A stretch of 64,000 nt of DNA from Rhodoferax sp. (GCA_003133245.1 PKWM01000021.1:62001-126000); one strand, 5' to 3'; counted from the first letter of the stretch, positions 19,984 through 31,586 are shown. Notes: generated by a model not told the origin, from the sequence alone. Numbers and translations: made by a program.

Positions 19984-21009
19984 TTGTTTAAGGTTCAGGA
20001 TTTCTTGCAGGGGATCGTAAGCGGACATTCGGTAGAGCAGCGCCGCGCCATTGCCAAAGCCATCACGCTGCTCGAATCGACCCGCACCAACCACCGTGCG
20101 CAGGCCGATGAGCTGCTTACGGCGTTGTTGCCCCACACTGGCAAATCTTTTCGCATCGGGATCAGCGGCGTGCCGGGTGTGGGTAAATCGACTTTCATTG
20201 AGGTACTGGGCCTGTACCTGATAGCCCAGGGCCACCGCGTAGCGGTGCTCACCATCGACCCCTCCAGCAGCGTGTCGGGCGGCTCGATTCTGGGCGACAA
20301 AACGCGCATGGAAAAACTTTCGGTACATGAGAATGCCTATATCCGCCCCAGTCCCAGCAGTGGCACCTTGGGCGGCGTGGCGGAAAAAACGCGCGAGGCG
20401 ATGCTGGTCTGCGAGGCAGCGGGCTACGACGTAGTGCTGGTCGAAACCGTGGGTGTTGGCCAAAGCGAGACGGCAGTGGCCAACATGACCGATATGTTTG
20501 TGCTGATGCAACTGCCCAACGCCGGTGACGATCTGCAGGCCATCAAAAAAGGCGTCATGGAGCTGGCTGATCTGGTGTTGATCAACAAGGCCGACATTGA
20601 TACTGAGGCCGCCATGCGGGCGCAGTTACAGATCACTTCGTCTTTGCGCATGCTCGGCTTGCACGGCTATCCGGAACCCGCCCAACACGATGAAAAAATA
20701 TGGCGCCCACAGGTGATGCAAATCAGCGCGCTACAGGGGCAGGGTGTCGATACGTTCTGGGCAACCGTATTGCAGTTCAAAACATCGCAAGTCGAGAACG
20801 GAAAGTTCATGGCGCGTCGCCAGCAACAAGCGCTAGCCTGGATGTGGGAGCGTATTGATGCGGGATTGAAGCAAGGGTTTCGTCAGCACGACCAAGTCAG
20901 AGTGTTACTGCCGCAACTCGTCCAGGCGGTGCAAGACGGACGGGTAGCGGCCTCCACTGCAGCCAGACATTTATTGAACGCCTATCAACCAGATCCTAAT
21001 GCCGATTAG
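19984..21009 (+). CDS. meaB: Methylmalonyl-CoA mutase-associated GTPase MeaB (ArgK)
   Basis: GISGVPGVGKSTFIEVLGLYLIAQGHRVAVLTIDPSSSVSGGSILGDKTRME; TTG start. Confidence 0.95.
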   Translation: MFKVQDFLQGIVSGHSVEQRRAIAKAITLLESTRTNHRAQADELLTALLPHTGKSFRIGISGVPGVGKSTFIEVLGLYLIAQGHRVAVLTIDPSSSVSGGSILGDKTRMEKLSVHENAYIRPSPSSGTLGGVAEKTREAMLVCEAAGYDVVLVETVGVGQSETAVANMTDMFVLMQLPNAGDDLQAIKKGVMELADLVLINKADIDTEAAMRAQLQITSSLRMLGLHGYPEPAQHDEKIWRPQVMQISALQGQGVDTFWATVLQFKTSQVENGKFMARRQQQALAWMWERIDAGLKQGFRQHDQVRVLLPQLVQAVQDGRVAASTAARHLLNAYQPDPNAD

Positions 21010-21043
21010 GCCGGACCTGGGATGACAAAAACTGGAGAAAACC

Positions 21044-22576
21044 ATGCACGACATTCTTGAACAACTCGAAGCCAAGCGCGAACTCGCGCGTTTGGGTGGT
21101 GGTCCAAAACGCATCGATGCGCAACACAAGAAGGGCAAACTGACGGCGCGCGAGCGCCTTGAACTCCTGCTCGACGAGGGTACCTTTGAAGAGTGGGACA
21201 TGTTCGTGGAACACCGTTGCATCGATTTCGGCATGCAGGATCAGAAGATTCCAGGCGATGGCGTCGTGACCGGCTACGGCATGATTAGTGGCCGCCTGGT
21301 GTTTGTCTTCAGCCAGGACTTCACCGTGTTTGGGGGCGCCCTGTCTGAGGCCCACGCCGAGAAAATCTGCAAGATCATGGACCAGGCGATGAAGGTCGGC
21401 GCGCCGGTCATTGGCTTGAATGATTCGGGCGGTGCCCGTATCCAGGAAGGCGTGGCATCCTTGGGCGGTTATGCCGATGTGTTCCAGCGCAATGTCATGG
21501 CCAGCGGCGTGGTGCCGCAGATCAGCCTGATCATGGGGCCGTGTGCGGGCGGTGCCGTGTATTCACCGGCCATGACCGACTTCATTTTCATGGTCAAAGA
21601 CAGTTCCTATATGTTCGTCACCGGTCCTGAAGTAGTGAAGACGGTGACGCATGAGGAAGTGACAGCCGAAGAACTCGGCGGTGCGGTGTCGCACACCACC
21701 AGGAGCGGTGTGGCCGATCTGGCGTTTGAGAACGATGTGGAGGCGCTCTTGATGCTGCGCCGTCTGTACAACTATTTGCCGCTCAACAACCGCGAAAAAG
21801 CGCCGGTGCGTCGCAGTGGCGACCCAGCTGACCGCATGGAACCGAGCCTGGACACGCTGGTGCCCGACAACGCCAACAAGCCTTACGACATGAAGGAGTT
21901 GATCGTCAAAACCGTCGATGACGGTGATTTCTTTGAGCTTCAACCTGAGTACGCCAAGAACATCCTGATCGGCTTTGGTCGCATGGAAGGGCAAACCGTG
22001 GGCATTGTGGCGAACCAGCCGCTGGTGCTGGCTGGTTGCCTGGACATCAAGAGCTCGACCAAGGCGGCGCGCTTTGTGCGGTTTTGCGACGCCTTCAATA
22101 TTCCCGTGATTACCTTTGTCGATGTGCCCGGTTTCATGCCCGGCACCGCGCAGGAGTATGGCGGCATCATCAAGCACGGTGCCAAGCTGCTCTACGCTTT
22201 TGCCGAATGCACGGTACCGAAAATCACCGTCATCACGCGCAAGGCCTACGGCGGTGCTTATGACGTGATGAGTTCCAAGCACCTGCGCGGCGATGTCAAC
22301 TTTGCCTGGCCCAACGCCGAGATTGCGGTGATGGGGGCCAAGGGCGCGGTGGAAATCATTTTCCGCGAAGACAAAGGTGACCCGGCCAAGCTCGCCGCCA
22401 AGGAGGCCGAGTACAAAGCGCGCTTTGCCAACCCGTTTGTGGCCGGTGCGCGCGGCTTTATTGACGATGTGATCCTGCCGCACGAGACGCGCAAACGCAT
22501 TTGCCGCAGTCTGGTGATGCTGCGCGACAAGAAGCTGGAAAACCCGTGGCGCAAGCACGGCAATATTCCGCTGTAA
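21044..22576 (+). CDS. pccB: Propionyl-CoA carboxylase beta subunit
   Basis: 510 aa carboxyltransferase; [42 protein letters not shown]. Confidence 0.95.
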   Translation: MHDILEQLEAKRELARLGGGPKRIDAQHKKGKLTARERLELLLDEGTFEEWDMFVEHRCIDFGMQDQKIPGDGVVTGYGMISGRLVFVFSQDFTVFGGALSEAHAEKICKIMDQAMKVGAPVIGLNDSGGARIQEGVASLGGYADVFQRNVMASGVVPQISLIMGPCAGGAVYSPAMTDFIFMVKDSSYMFVTGPEVVKTVTHEEVTAEELGGAVSHTTRSGVADLAFENDVEALLMLRRLYNYLPLNNREKAPVRRSGDPADRMEPSLDTLVPDNANKPYDMKELIVKTVDDGDFFELQPEYAKNILIGFGRMEGQTVGIVANQPLVLAGCLDIKSSTKAARFVRFCDAFNIPVITFVDVPGFMPGTAQEYGGIIKHGAKLLYAFAECTVPKITVITRKAYGGAYDVMSSKHLRGDVNFAWPNAEIAVMGAKGAVEIIFREDKGDPAKLAAKEAEYKARFANPFVAGARGFIDDVILPHETRKRICRSLVMLRDKKLENPWRKHGNIPL

Positions 22577-22607
22577 CTCGTGTTGAAGTTTGATATGAAG
22601 TTGTTTT

Positions 22608-22895
22608 GCGCGGGCTCAGGCTGCCCGGGTGCTCTGCTTCGTGTCCCCCGCCCTGACGGGCTCCTCCTTTACCTACGCAGAACACCCAGACAACCTGATC
22701 CCGGTGATTTGGTATTCGAGTTCAAAAATCAAGTCAACACTTATGAGCAGCAGGGTGGGAGTACATGCCATAGTGAGGTAGAGGAGGAGCCCGAAGGGCG
22801 GGGGACACGAACGACGGCGTGTACTCCCACCCGGCTGCGGAGCCGGAAAACGCTGCTGCTCATGTCAAAGGAGCGGCGACTTCGCGCGGGCTCAG
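22608..22895. repeat. Nested palindromic element in pccB-pccA intergenic region
   Basis: Exact 12-bp direct repeats GCGCGGGCTCAG at 22608-22619 and 22884-22895 bracket inverted repeats 22640-22667/22782-22809, 22743-22753/22853-22863, 22753-22765/22820-22832 and hairpin CCGGCTGCGGAGCCGG at 22831. Confidence 0.6.
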
Positions 22896-22964
22896 AAGAA
22901 GACCTTGGAGCACCGTCAATAAGACAGACCTAGTACCACGACCGAATAATGTTAAGAGAGCACT

Positions 22965-25019
22965 ATGTTTACAAAAATTCTGATTGCCAATCGCGGTGAA
23001 ATTGCTTGTCGTGTCATCATCACGGCCAAAAAAATGGGCATCAAAACGGTTGCCGTTTATTCCGACGCCGACAAGGATGCGCGCCATGTGCTGCTGGCCG
23101 ATGAAGCCGTCAACATCGGTCCGGCACCGAGCCGCGAGAGCTACTTGGTGGCCGACAAGATCATTGCGGCCTGCAAACAAACCGGAGCGCAGGCCTTGCA
23201 CCCCGGTTACGGCTTCCTGAGTGAGAACGCCAGTTTTGCCAAGCGGGTCGAAGAAGAAGGCATTGTCTTCATCGGCCCCAAGCACTATTCCATGGCCGCC
23301 ATGGGTGACAAGATCGAATCCAAAAAACTCGCCGGGGCCGCCGGGGTGAATTGCATCCCCGGTGTCAACAGTGCGATCGAGTCCGCCGAGCGTGCCGTCG
23401 AGGTTGCCCAAGGCGTTGGTTACCCGGTCATGATCAAGGCCAGTGCCGGCGGCGGCGGCAAGGGTCTGCGCGTGGCCTACAACGACAAGGAGGCGTTTGA
23501 GGGCTATACCAGTTGCCGCAATGAAGCGCGCAACAGTTTTGGCGATGACCGCGTGTTTGTCGAGAAATACGTGGAAGAGCCACGCCACATTGAAATCCAG
23601 TTGATTGGCGACAGCCAGGGCAATGTAATTTATCTCAATGAGCGCGAATGTTCACTGCAGCGGCGCCACCAGAAAGTGCTGGAAGAAGCACCCTCATCCT
23701 TCATCAGCGAGGCCACGCGCAAAGCCATGGGCGAGCAGGCCGTGGCCTTGGCCAAGGCGGTGAAGTACCAAAGCGCCGGTACGGTGGAGTTTGTAGTCGG
23801 CAAGGACCAGAGCTTTTATTTTCTGGAGATGAACACCCGGCTTCAGGTGGAGCACCCGGTGACCGAGTGCATCACCGGCCTGGACCTGGTCGAGCTGATG
23901 ATCCGCGTTGCGGCCGGCGAGGCATTGCCGTTGACGCAAGCCGATGTGAAGCGCGACGGCTGGGCGATCGAGTGCCGCATCAACGCCGAGGATCCGTTTC
24001 GCAACTTTTTGCCTTCCACCGGGCGCCTGGTGCGCTTTCAGCCACCGGTTGAGACCATGTTTGCATCCGACACCCGGCATTGGCATGGGGTGCGGGTCGA
24101 TACCGGTGTGCAGGACGGCGGTGAAATCCCGATGTATTACGACTCGATGATCGCCAAGCTGATCGTGCACGGCAAAGATCGGTTGGATGCGATCGGCAAG
24201 ATGCGCGAAGCGCTGAACGGCTTCATCATCCGCGGTGTCAGCAGCAGCATTCCGTTTCAGGCCGCTTTGTTGGTGCATCCCAAGTTTGTCGCGGGCGACT
24301 TCAACACCGGTTTTATTGCCGAGCACTATAGCCAGGGCTTTCGCGCCGAAGACGTGCCGCATGAAGACGCCAATTTGCTGATTGCACTGGTTACCTTTGT
24401 CAACCGCAAGTATCTCCAGCGTGCTACCGCGCTCAGCGGTCAGATGGAAGGCCATGAGCTTGCGGTGGGCACTGACTTTGTGGTGCTGATCCTGGGCCAG
24501 CAGGGAGCCACTACTGAAAGACCTGTGACGGTGACAAATTTTGACGTGGCAACCGGCTCCAGCACCATCAGGGTTGGTACCAAGAGCTACCAGATCTGCA
24601 GTAATTACCACTTGGGCGAAGTGCGCATAGAAGGCACTTGCAACGACAAAGCATTCACTGCTCAGGTTGAGCGTGGTGGCTTGGGCTGCAAGAACCCGTT
24701 GGCGCTGCGGGTCTCGCACAATGGTACGCAAATTGACGCACTGGTGCTCTCGCAACGAGCCACCGAGTTGTACGCCTTGATGCCCTACAAGGCAGCGCCG
24801 GATATGAGCCGCTATGTGCTCTCGCCGATGCCGGGCTTGCTGGTGGACGTGGCTGTTCAAGTGGGCCAGAAGGTGCTGGCCGGTGAACGTGTCGCGGTGA
24901 TCGAGGCCATGAAGATGGAAAACGTATTGTTCGCCGCCGCCGATGGCGTGGTCAAATCGATTGCAGCGAGCAAGGGCGAGTCCCTGACCGTAGATCAAAT
25001 CATTGTGGAGTTTGTGTAA
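22965..25019 (+). CDS. pccA: Propionyl-CoA carboxylase alpha subunit (biotin carboxylase plus BCCP)
   Basis: [19 protein letters not shown]-terminal biotin site EAMKMEN. Confidence 0.95.
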   Translation: MFTKILIANRGEIACRVIITAKKMGIKTVAVYSDADKDARHVLLADEAVNIGPAPSRESYLVADKIIAACKQTGAQALHPGYGFLSENASFAKRVEEEGIVFIGPKHYSMAAMGDKIESKKLAGAAGVNCIPGVNSAIESAERAVEVAQGVGYPVMIKASAGGGGKGLRVAYNDKEAFEGYTSCRNEARNSFGDDRVFVEKYVEEPRHIEIQLIGDSQGNVIYLNERECSLQRRHQKVLEEAPSSFISEATRKAMGEQAVALAKAVKYQSAGTVEFVVGKDQSFYFLEMNTRLQVEHPVTECITGLDLVELMIRVAAGEALPLTQADVKRDGWAIECRINAEDPFRNFLPSTGRLVRFQPPVETMFASDTRHWHGVRVDTGVQDGGEIPMYYDSMIAKLIVHGKDRLDAIGKMREALNGFIIRGVSSSIPFQAALLVHPKFVAGDFNTGFIAEHYSQGFRAEDVPHEDANLLIALVTFVNRKYLQRATALSGQMEGHELAVGTDFVVLILGQQGATTERPVTVTNFDVATGSSTIRVGTKSYQICSNYHLGEVRIEGTCNDKAFTAQVERGGLGCKNPLALRVSHNGTQIDALVLSQRATELYALMPYKAAPDMSRYVLSPMPGLLVDVAVQVGQKVLAGERVAVIEAMKMENVLFAAADGVVKSIAASKGESLTVDQIIVEFV

Positions 25020-26083
25020 TGACCAAGACCTCTTTTCCCGCTGAGCAAGCTGCATCGCAGGCGATTACCCTGCATCAGCCCGCTAAAGCGGCGGTCGGCG
25101 GGCCCTGGACGGTGGAAACCGTGCAGGAATTGCTGGAACGACCTTTGATGGATTTGCTGTTTCAGGCGCAAACCGTGCATCGTCAGCATTTCCCGGAGGG
25201 AGACATCGAACTGGCCACACTGCTGTCGGTCAAAACGGGAGGTTGCTCTGAAAACTGCGGCTACTGCCCGCAGGCGGCGGAGTACGACACTGGCGTCACG
25301 ACCAGCAAACTCATGGGCGTGGACGAGGTGGTGCGCGCTGCGCAGGCAGCCAAGGATGCGGGCGCCACGCGTTTTTGCATGGGTGCCGCCTGGCGTGCGC
25401 TCAAGGACCGCGATGTGGAGAAGGTGGCCGAGCTGGTCGAGGCCGTCAAGGGTCTGGGCCTGCAAACCTGTGCCACGCTGGGCATGCTGGAAGTGCATCA
25501 AGCCCAGCAGCTCAAGGCCGCTGGGCTTGACTACTACAACCACAACCTTGACACCGCTCCCGAGTATTACAAGGAAGTTGTGGACACCCGTACCTACCAG
25601 GACCGGCTCGACACCCTGGCCCATGTGCGCAGCGCAGGCATCAACGTATGTTGTGGCGGCATTGTGGGCATGGGGGAGACGATGGTGCATCGCGCCGGGT
25701 TGATCGTCCAACTAGCCAACCTTAACCCCTACCCTGAGTCGGTGCCCATCAACAGCCTGGTGCGCGTGCCGGGGACGCCACTGGCAGATGTCGCGCCCAT
25801 CGATCCGCTTGACTTTGTGCGCATCATCGCCGTGGCCCGTATCACCATGCCGCGCGCGCGGGTGCGCCTGTCGGCAGGGCGCCAGCAGCTTGGAGAGGCG
25901 GTGCAGGCGCTGTGTTTCCTGGCTGGCGCTAATTCTATTTTTTATGGTGACAAGCTGTTGATTACCGGCAATCCTGATACCGACGCCGATAGGCGTTTGC
26001 TGCGCAAACTGGGCCTCAAGGTCCATCAAAACGAACACCACTTCAGTCATCATCATGGCGCAACCGAGGAAGTCTGCGCATGA
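25019..26083 (+). CDS. bioB: Biotin synthase
   Basis: [24 protein letters not shown] radical-SAM CxxxCxxC; overlaps pccA stop. Confidence 0.95.
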   Translation: MTKTSFPAEQAASQAITLHQPAKAAVGGPWTVETVQELLERPLMDLLFQAQTVHRQHFPEGDIELATLLSVKTGGCSENCGYCPQAAEYDTGVTTSKLMGVDEVVRAAQAAKDAGATRFCMGAAWRALKDRDVEKVAELVEAVKGLGLQTCATLGMLEVHQAQQLKAAGLDYYNHNLDTAPEYYKEVVDTRTYQDRLDTLAHVRSAGINVCCGGIVGMGETMVHRAGLIVQLANLNPYPESVPINSLVRVPGTPLADVAPIDPLDFVRIIAVARITMPRARVRLSAGRQQLGEAVQALCFLAGANSIFYGDKLLITGNPDTDADRRLLRKLGLKVHQNEHHFSHHHGATEEVCA

Positions 26084-26580
26084 GTGTCGCGTCTACCGTT
26101 AGCCGTCCGTTCAAGGTACTGGGCATTCAGCACATTGCCATCGGCGCTGCTGACAAATCCAGGCTGAAAAAGCTCTGGGTTGAGATGCTGGGTCTGGAGG
26201 CCACGGGCAATTTCAGGAGTGAGCGCGAAAATGTCGATGAAGACATTTGCACTATTGGCAGCGGGGCCTTCAAAGTGGAAGTTGATTTGATGCAGCCGGT
26301 GGATGTTGACAAAAAGCCAGCCGTGCATATTCCGCCGCTCAATCACGTGGGTTTGTGGCTCGATGATTTGCCAGCCGCTCGGGAGTGGCTGTTGGCGCGC
26401 GGCGTGCGCTTTGCGCCGGGCGGTATCCGCAAGGGAGCGGCCGGATTTGATATCTGTTTTGTGCATCCGAAAGGAAACGATGAATTTCCGATTGCCGGCG
26501 AGGGGGTTCTGATCGAGTTGGTTCAAGCGCCAGCGGAAGTGATTGCCGCCTTTGGCAAGCTTGCTCAGTGCTCGTTTTGA
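26080..26580 (+). CDS. VOC-family protein, candidate methylmalonyl-CoA epimerase
   Basis: [28 protein letters not shown]...[12 protein letters not shown]...LIELVQ; overlaps bioB; context supports role. Confidence 0.65.
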   Translation: MSVASTVSRPFKVLGIQHIAIGAADKSRLKKLWVEMLGLEATGNFRSERENVDEDICTIGSGAFKVEVDLMQPVDVDKKPAVHIPPLNHVGLWLDDLPAAREWLLARGVRFAPGGIRKGAAGFDICFVHPKGNDEFPIAGEGVLIELVQAPAEVIAAFGKLAQCSF

Positions 26581-26733
26581 GTCCAAGCGGTGCAGACCGT
26601 CGGGGGACAGTTTGCGTTGGGTCAAGGCGGCAATGATTTGGCACGTTTTTGACCCTTTCCCTATGCCCCGCAAGGTCTTTTGGCGAGCAGCCCGGTGTAA
26701 ACTCGCACCCCTCAAAGCCACTTGCGCGGTGCA

Positions 26734-28587
26734 ATGACGCTACAGGAGAGACACTTGCAAGCTACCAACGTAACCAATCCAGCTTATTACCATAAAGTTG
26801 TCGATTGCCAATGGGCCTGTCCGGCCCACACACCGGTTCCAGAATACATTCGCCTGATCGGTCAGGGTCGCTATAGCGATGCCTATATGATCAATTGGGT
26901 CTCAAACGTATTTCCAGGTATTTTGGGGCGCACCTGTGATCGACCCTGTGAGCCCGCTTGCCGACGCGGCCGGGTCGAAGAAAACAATACCGGAAAACCG
27001 GAACCGGTGGCGATTTGCCGCCTCAAGCGGGTTGCCGCAGATAACAAAGGCGATGTCAAGGCGCGCATGCCAAAAGTAGCAGCACCCAACGGCAAACGCA
27101 TTGTCTGTGTGGGTGCGGGGCCGGCCTCGTTGACAGTGGCGCGCGATCTGGTGCCGTTGGGTTACGAAGTGACGGTTTTTGAAGGCGAAGCCAAAGCAGG
27201 CGGTTTCATGCGCCAGCAAATTCCGCATTTCCGCTTGCCCGAGGAGGTGATTGACGAAGAAACCGGCTACATCCTTGACCTAGGCGTGAAGTTCAAGAAC
27301 AAGCAGCGTGTTGAGTCGATGAAAGAGCTGATGGAGCAAGGCTACGACGCAGTTTTTGTGGGTTGCGGTGCCCCGCGCGGCCGGGTGCTGGATTTACCGG
27401 GTGGCAAAAAGGCCAGCGCCAATATCCACATTGGTATTGACTGGCTGGCATCGGTTTCGTTTGGCCATGTCACCAAAGTCGGCAAGCGCGTGATCGTTTT
27501 GGGAGGTGGCAATACGGCCATGGATTGCTGCCGCTCAGCGCGGCGTCTGGGCGGCGAGGATGTCAAGGTGATTGTGCGCAGCGGCTATGAGGAAATGAAA
27601 GCCTCGCCGTGGGAAAAGGAAGACGCCCAGCATGAGGGCATCCCGATCATCAATTACCACGTTCCCAAATGCTTCAACCACAAAGACGGCCAGCTTACGG
27701 GCATGACGTTCGAGGTGGTGAGCGCGGTCTATGACGAAAAGGGCAAGCGCACCTTGCTACCCACCGGCGTGCCGGACGTAATTTTTGAATGCGACACGGT
27801 GTTGGTGGCGGTCGGGCAAGAAAACTCGTTCCCCTGGATTGAGCGAGACTGCGGTATAGAGTTTGACCGCTGGGGTTTGCCGGTGCTGGGCAAAGATACG
27901 TTTCAATCTTCCATTCCCCGTGTTTTCTTTGGCGGTGATGCTGCCTATGGCCCCAAGAACATCATTACGGCGGTGGCGCATGGCCACGAGGCGGCAGTTT
28001 CCATCGATCGCTTCATCAACGGTGAAGATGTTGCGGTGCGTCCGGCACCGCTGACCCAGATGATGTCCCAGAAAATGGGCATTCATGAGTGGAGCTATCA
28101 CAACGATGTCTCGAATGATGTGCGTTTCAAAGTGCCATGGGCCAAGGCGGAGGTGGCGCTGGCCAGCATTCGGGTCGAGGTGGAACTCGGCTTTGATGCG
28201 GGCACCGCTTTCAAGGAAGCCAGTCGCTGCCTGAATTGCGACGTGCAGACGGTGTTCAACCGTGACACCTGCATTGAGTGCGATGCTTGCACTGATGTCT
28301 GCCCGATGGATTGCATTACTTTCACCAGCAATGGCGACGAAACTGATTTGCGCTCCCGGCTCAATGCCCCGGCGCACCACGCAGCGCAGGACCTGCTGGT
28401 CTCGGGGGAGCTCAAAACCGGGCGCATCATGGTCAAGGACGAAGACGTTTGTTTGCACTGCGGTTTGTGTGCTGAGCGTTGTCCCACCGGCGCCTGGGAT
28501 ATGCAGAAATTCTTGCTCAACACGACCGTGGCTGGGACAGGCTGCCGTGACAAACAAAAAGTTCATCATGAAGCTTTGGGGGTCTGA
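26734..28587 (+). CDS. GltD-like FAD/NAD(P) oxidoreductase with ferredoxin domains (KorC-like)
   Basis: Amidotransferase-like N-term CQWACPAHTPVPEYIRLI, FAD GAGPASLTVARDL, C-terminal CIECDACTDVCPMDC and CLHCGLCAERCPTGA. Confidence 0.8.
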   Translation: MTLQERHLQATNVTNPAYYHKVVDCQWACPAHTPVPEYIRLIGQGRYSDAYMINWVSNVFPGILGRTCDRPCEPACRRGRVEENNTGKPEPVAICRLKRVAADNKGDVKARMPKVAAPNGKRIVCVGAGPASLTVARDLVPLGYEVTVFEGEAKAGGFMRQQIPHFRLPEEVIDEETGYILDLGVKFKNKQRVESMKELMEQGYDAVFVGCGAPRGRVLDLPGGKKASANIHIGIDWLASVSFGHVTKVGKRVIVLGGGNTAMDCCRSARRLGGEDVKVIVRSGYEEMKASPWEKEDAQHEGIPIINYHVPKCFNHKDGQLTGMTFEVVSAVYDEKGKRTLLPTGVPDVIFECDTVLVAVGQENSFPWIERDCGIEFDRWGLPVLGKDTFQSSIPRVFFGGDAAYGPKNIITAVAHGHEAAVSIDRFINGEDVAVRPAPLTQMMSQKMGIHEWSYHNDVSNDVRFKVPWAKAEVALASIRVEVELGFDAGTAFKEASRCLNCDVQTVFNRDTCIECDACTDVCPMDCITFTSNGDETDLRSRLNAPAHHAAQDLLVSGELKTGRIMVKDEDVCLHCGLCAERCPTGAWDMQKFLLNTTVAGTGCRDKQKVHHEALGV

Positions 28588-28641
28588 CTCTGGCGACGCA
28601 TCAGCGAACTCGCCCTGTCCCCAACCAATTAGGAATTAAGC

Positions 28642-30492
28642 ATGAAACGCATTGAAGCCATCAACGATTTCGTCATTAAATTTGCCAATATCAACGGCTC
28701 GGGTTCGGCATCTGCCAATGAACTCTTTGCCAAGGCCGTGATGCGCATGGGCGTACCAGTGAGCCCACGCAATATTTTTCCGAGCAACATCCAGGGCATG
28801 CCGACCTGGTACGAGGCGCGGGTCTGTGAAAAAGGTTATCACGGACGCCGTGGCGGCGTCGACATGATGGTGGCCATGAACCCGCAGACGTGGGATGAGG
28901 ATGTGGCCGAAATCGAACCCGGTGGTTATCTTTTTTACGATAGCACGCGGCCGATTCCGCCGAGCAAATTCCGCCAGGACATTGAGGTCATTGGCGTACC
29001 GTTGACCGAAATCAGCAATGCGGCCTACACCGAGCCGCGCCAGCGCCAGTTGTTTAAGAACATCATTTATGTCGGTGCATTGTCGGTGCTGCTTGACGTC
29101 GATGCCAATGTTTTTGAAAAGCTTTTTGCCGAGCAATTCAAGGGCAAGGAGCGCTTGCTTGAATCCAATGTGCGCGCCTTGCATCTGGGGCGTGATTACG
29201 TCCAGAAGAACCTCAAGGCACCGCTGGGTATTCGGGTGCGCCGCTCGGATCAGGTGGGCGACCAGATTTTTACCGACGGCAACAGCGCACTCGGCCTGGG
29301 CTGTGTTTATGGAGGTGCCACGGTGGCGGCCTGGTATCCCATCACGCCATCGTCCACCGTACCCGAGTCGTTTCAAAAGTATTGTGAAAAGTTCCGTGTC
29401 GATGCTGAAACTGGCCAGCACAATTACGCTATTGTGCAAGCTGAAGACGAATTGGCTTCCATCGGTATAGCGATCGGAGCGGGCTGGAATGGCGCACGCT
29501 CGTTTACCGCCACCTCCGGGGCCGGCATCTCGCTGATGACCGAGTTTCTGGGGTTGGCCTATTTTGCCGAAATTCCGGTGACTCTCATCAACGTGCAGCG
29601 CGGCGGTCCTTCCACCGGCATGCCTACACGCACGCAGCAGTCTGACCTGCTTTCCTGTGCCTATGCGTCGCACGGTGACACCAAGCATGTGATGCTGTTC
29701 CCGCAAGATCCGCATGAATGTTTTGAGCATGCAACGGCGGCGCTGGATCTGGCCGATCGGCTGCAAACGCCGATTTTTGTCATGTCCGATCTGGACATCG
29801 GCATGAACCAACGCCTGTGCAAACCGTTTGTCTGGGACGATGCACGCGAGTACGACCGAGGCAAAGTCATGACGGCGGCCGAGCTTGAAGCGGGCAAGGA
29901 TTTTGGTCGCTACAAGGATGTCGATGGCGATGGCATTCCGTGGCGCACCTTGCCCGGCACCCATCCGACCAAGGGCGGCTACTTTACCCGTGGCACGTCC
30001 AAGGACGCCTATGCGCGATATTCCGAGCGCGGGCCCGATTACATCTACAACATGGAGCGCTTGCTCAAGAAGTTCAAAACGGCTGCCAGTCTGGTGCCGC
30101 AACCGGTGGAGCGCAAGGCCGCGCAAGCCACCCGCTTTGGCGTGATTTATTTTGGTTCCACCAGCCCGGCCATGCGCGAGGCGCTGGAGGTGCTCGAAGA
30201 ACAAGGCCAATATCTGGATGCCATGCGCTTGCTGGCCTTTCCTTTCCCGGAGTCGGTCGAGCGTTTCATTGCCGAACACGAGCGGGTCTTTGTGGTCGAG
30301 CAAAATCGCGACGCGCAAATGCGCACCTTGCTGGTCAACGAGCTTGATGTTGATCCCAAGCGTCTGGCCAAAGTGCTGCACTATGACGGTACACCCATTA
30401 CCGCGCGCTTCATCATCCAAACTATTCGCACTAATTTGCAAGCGCTGGCGGCCAGTTCCGCAGCGACTTCTGCGCAAAAGGAGGCAGCATGA
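28642..30492 (+). CDS. korA: 2-oxoacid:acceptor oxidoreductase alpha subunit (KorA-like, gamma-alpha fusion)
   Basis: N-term GSGSASANELFAKAVMRMG; YPITPSSTVPESF; EDELASIGIAIGAGWNGARSFTATSGAGISLMTEFLG. Confidence 0.85.
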   Translation: MKRIEAINDFVIKFANINGSGSASANELFAKAVMRMGVPVSPRNIFPSNIQGMPTWYEARVCEKGYHGRRGGVDMMVAMNPQTWDEDVAEIEPGGYLFYDSTRPIPPSKFRQDIEVIGVPLTEISNAAYTEPRQRQLFKNIIYVGALSVLLDVDANVFEKLFAEQFKGKERLLESNVRALHLGRDYVQKNLKAPLGIRVRRSDQVGDQIFTDGNSALGLGCVYGGATVAAWYPITPSSTVPESFQKYCEKFRVDAETGQHNYAIVQAEDELASIGIAIGAGWNGARSFTATSGAGISLMTEFLGLAYFAEIPVTLINVQRGGPSTGMPTRTQQSDLLSCAYASHGDTKHVMLFPQDPHECFEHATAALDLADRLQTPIFVMSDLDIGMNQRLCKPFVWDDAREYDRGKVMTAAELEAGKDFGRYKDVDGDGIPWRTLPGTHPTKGGYFTRGTSKDAYARYSERGPDYIYNMERLLKKFKTAASLVPQPVERKAAQATRFGVIYFGSTSPAMREALEVLEEQGQYLDAMRLLAFPFPESVERFIAEHERVFVVEQNRDAQMRTLLVNELDVDPKRLAKVLHYDGTPITARFIIQTIRTNLQALAASSAATSAQKEAA

Positions 30493-31544
30493 CTTATATT
30501 GCCAAACCCCGGATGCACCATCCGGAGCTCACCACCAACCAGGTGGGTTACACCCGCCGTGATTACGAAGGACCGGTATCCACGCTGTGCGCTGGCTGTG
30601 GCCATGATTCGATCTCGGCTGCCATCATCCAGGCCTGTTGGGAGCTTGACATTGAGCCGCACCGGGTTGCCAAGTTGTCCGGCATCGGTTGTAGTTCCAA
30701 ATCACCGACTTATTTCCTGGGCGCATCGCACGGCTTTAATACCGTTCATGGGCGTATGCCTTCGGTTTTGACCGGTGCCAACCTGGCCAACCGTGAATTG
30801 CTTTATCTGGGCGTATCGGGCGACGGTGATTCAGCCTCGATTGGTTTGGGCCAGTTCGCCAACGCCATGCGCCGCGGTGTGCGCATGGCTTATCTGGTGT
30901 ACAACAACGGCGTCTATGGCTTGACCAAAGGGCAGTTTTCTCCTACCGCTGACCGGGGTTCGAAAAGCAAAAAGGGCGCCATCAACAACGAGAGCCCGGT
31001 CGATCTGGTGAGCCTGGCACTGCAAATGGGAGCCACTTATGTGGCGCGGAGTTTCTCGGGCGACAAAGAGCAGTTGGTGCCTTTGATCAAGGGTGCTTTC
31101 CGTCACGGTGGCGCGGCTTTCATCGACATCATCAGTCCTTGTGTGACCTTCAACAATCACAGTGGCAGTACCAAGAGCTACGACTTTATCCGCCAGCACA
31201 ATGAATCTGTCAGCCGGATTGATTTTGTTGCAAAACGCAGCGAGATTACGACCAGCTATGCACCGGGTCAGTTGGTTGAAGTGGAACAACACGACGGTTC
31301 GATTTTGCGTTTGCGCAAGTTGCACGACGACTACGATCCAACCGATCGCAATGCGGCGCAGAGCTACATGAACGCGCACCAGGCGCGTGGCGAAGTGGTC
31401 ACCGGGCTGCTCTATGTCGATCCGCTGGCACTGGACCTGCATGTGGCGCAAAATACCAGCGTCAAACCACTCAACAGCTTTGGTGTCGCTCAGCTCTGCC
31501 CGGGCACCCAGGCACTTCAGAAAATCAACGCGTCTTTGCGCTGA
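30489..31544 (+). CDS. korB: 2-oxoacid:acceptor oxidoreductase beta subunit (KorB-like)
   Basis: STLCAGCGHDSISAAI, GDGDSASIGLGQFANAMRRGVRMAYLVYNNGVYGLTKGQ TPP-binding. Confidence 0.85.
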   Translation: MTYIAKPRMHHPELTTNQVGYTRRDYEGPVSTLCAGCGHDSISAAIIQACWELDIEPHRVAKLSGIGCSSKSPTYFLGASHGFNTVHGRMPSVLTGANLANRELLYLGVSGDGDSASIGLGQFANAMRRGVRMAYLVYNNGVYGLTKGQFSPTADRGSKSKKGAINNESPVDLVSLALQMGATYVARSFSGDKEQLVPLIKGAFRHGGAAFIDIISPCVTFNNHSGSTKSYDFIRQHNESVSRIDFVAKRSEITTSYAPGQLVEVEQHDGSILRLRKLHDDYDPTDRNAAQSYMNAHQARGEVVTGLLYVDPLALDLHVAQNTSVKPLNSFGVAQLCPGTQALQKINASLR

Positions 31545-31586
31545 CGCCTGAGTTTTTTTATTGGTTTTTTGAACAGGACGCACATC

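Noticed and set aside
21563-22558. 331-aa minus-strand ORF opposite pccB
   Set aside because: Antisense shadow ORF of the carboxyltransferase gene.
22580-22933. 117-aa ORF in the pccB-pccA gap
   Set aside because: Overlaps the nested palindromic element entirely; no protein family features.
23694-25055. 453-aa minus-strand ORF opposite pccA
   Set aside because: Antisense shadow of PccA; His/Gln-rich low-information translation.
28636-30477. 613-aa ORF on the minus strand opposite korA
   Set aside because: Exact antisense shadow of a clearly coding KorA gene in GC-rich DNA; composition is His/Arg-rich with no recognisable domain.
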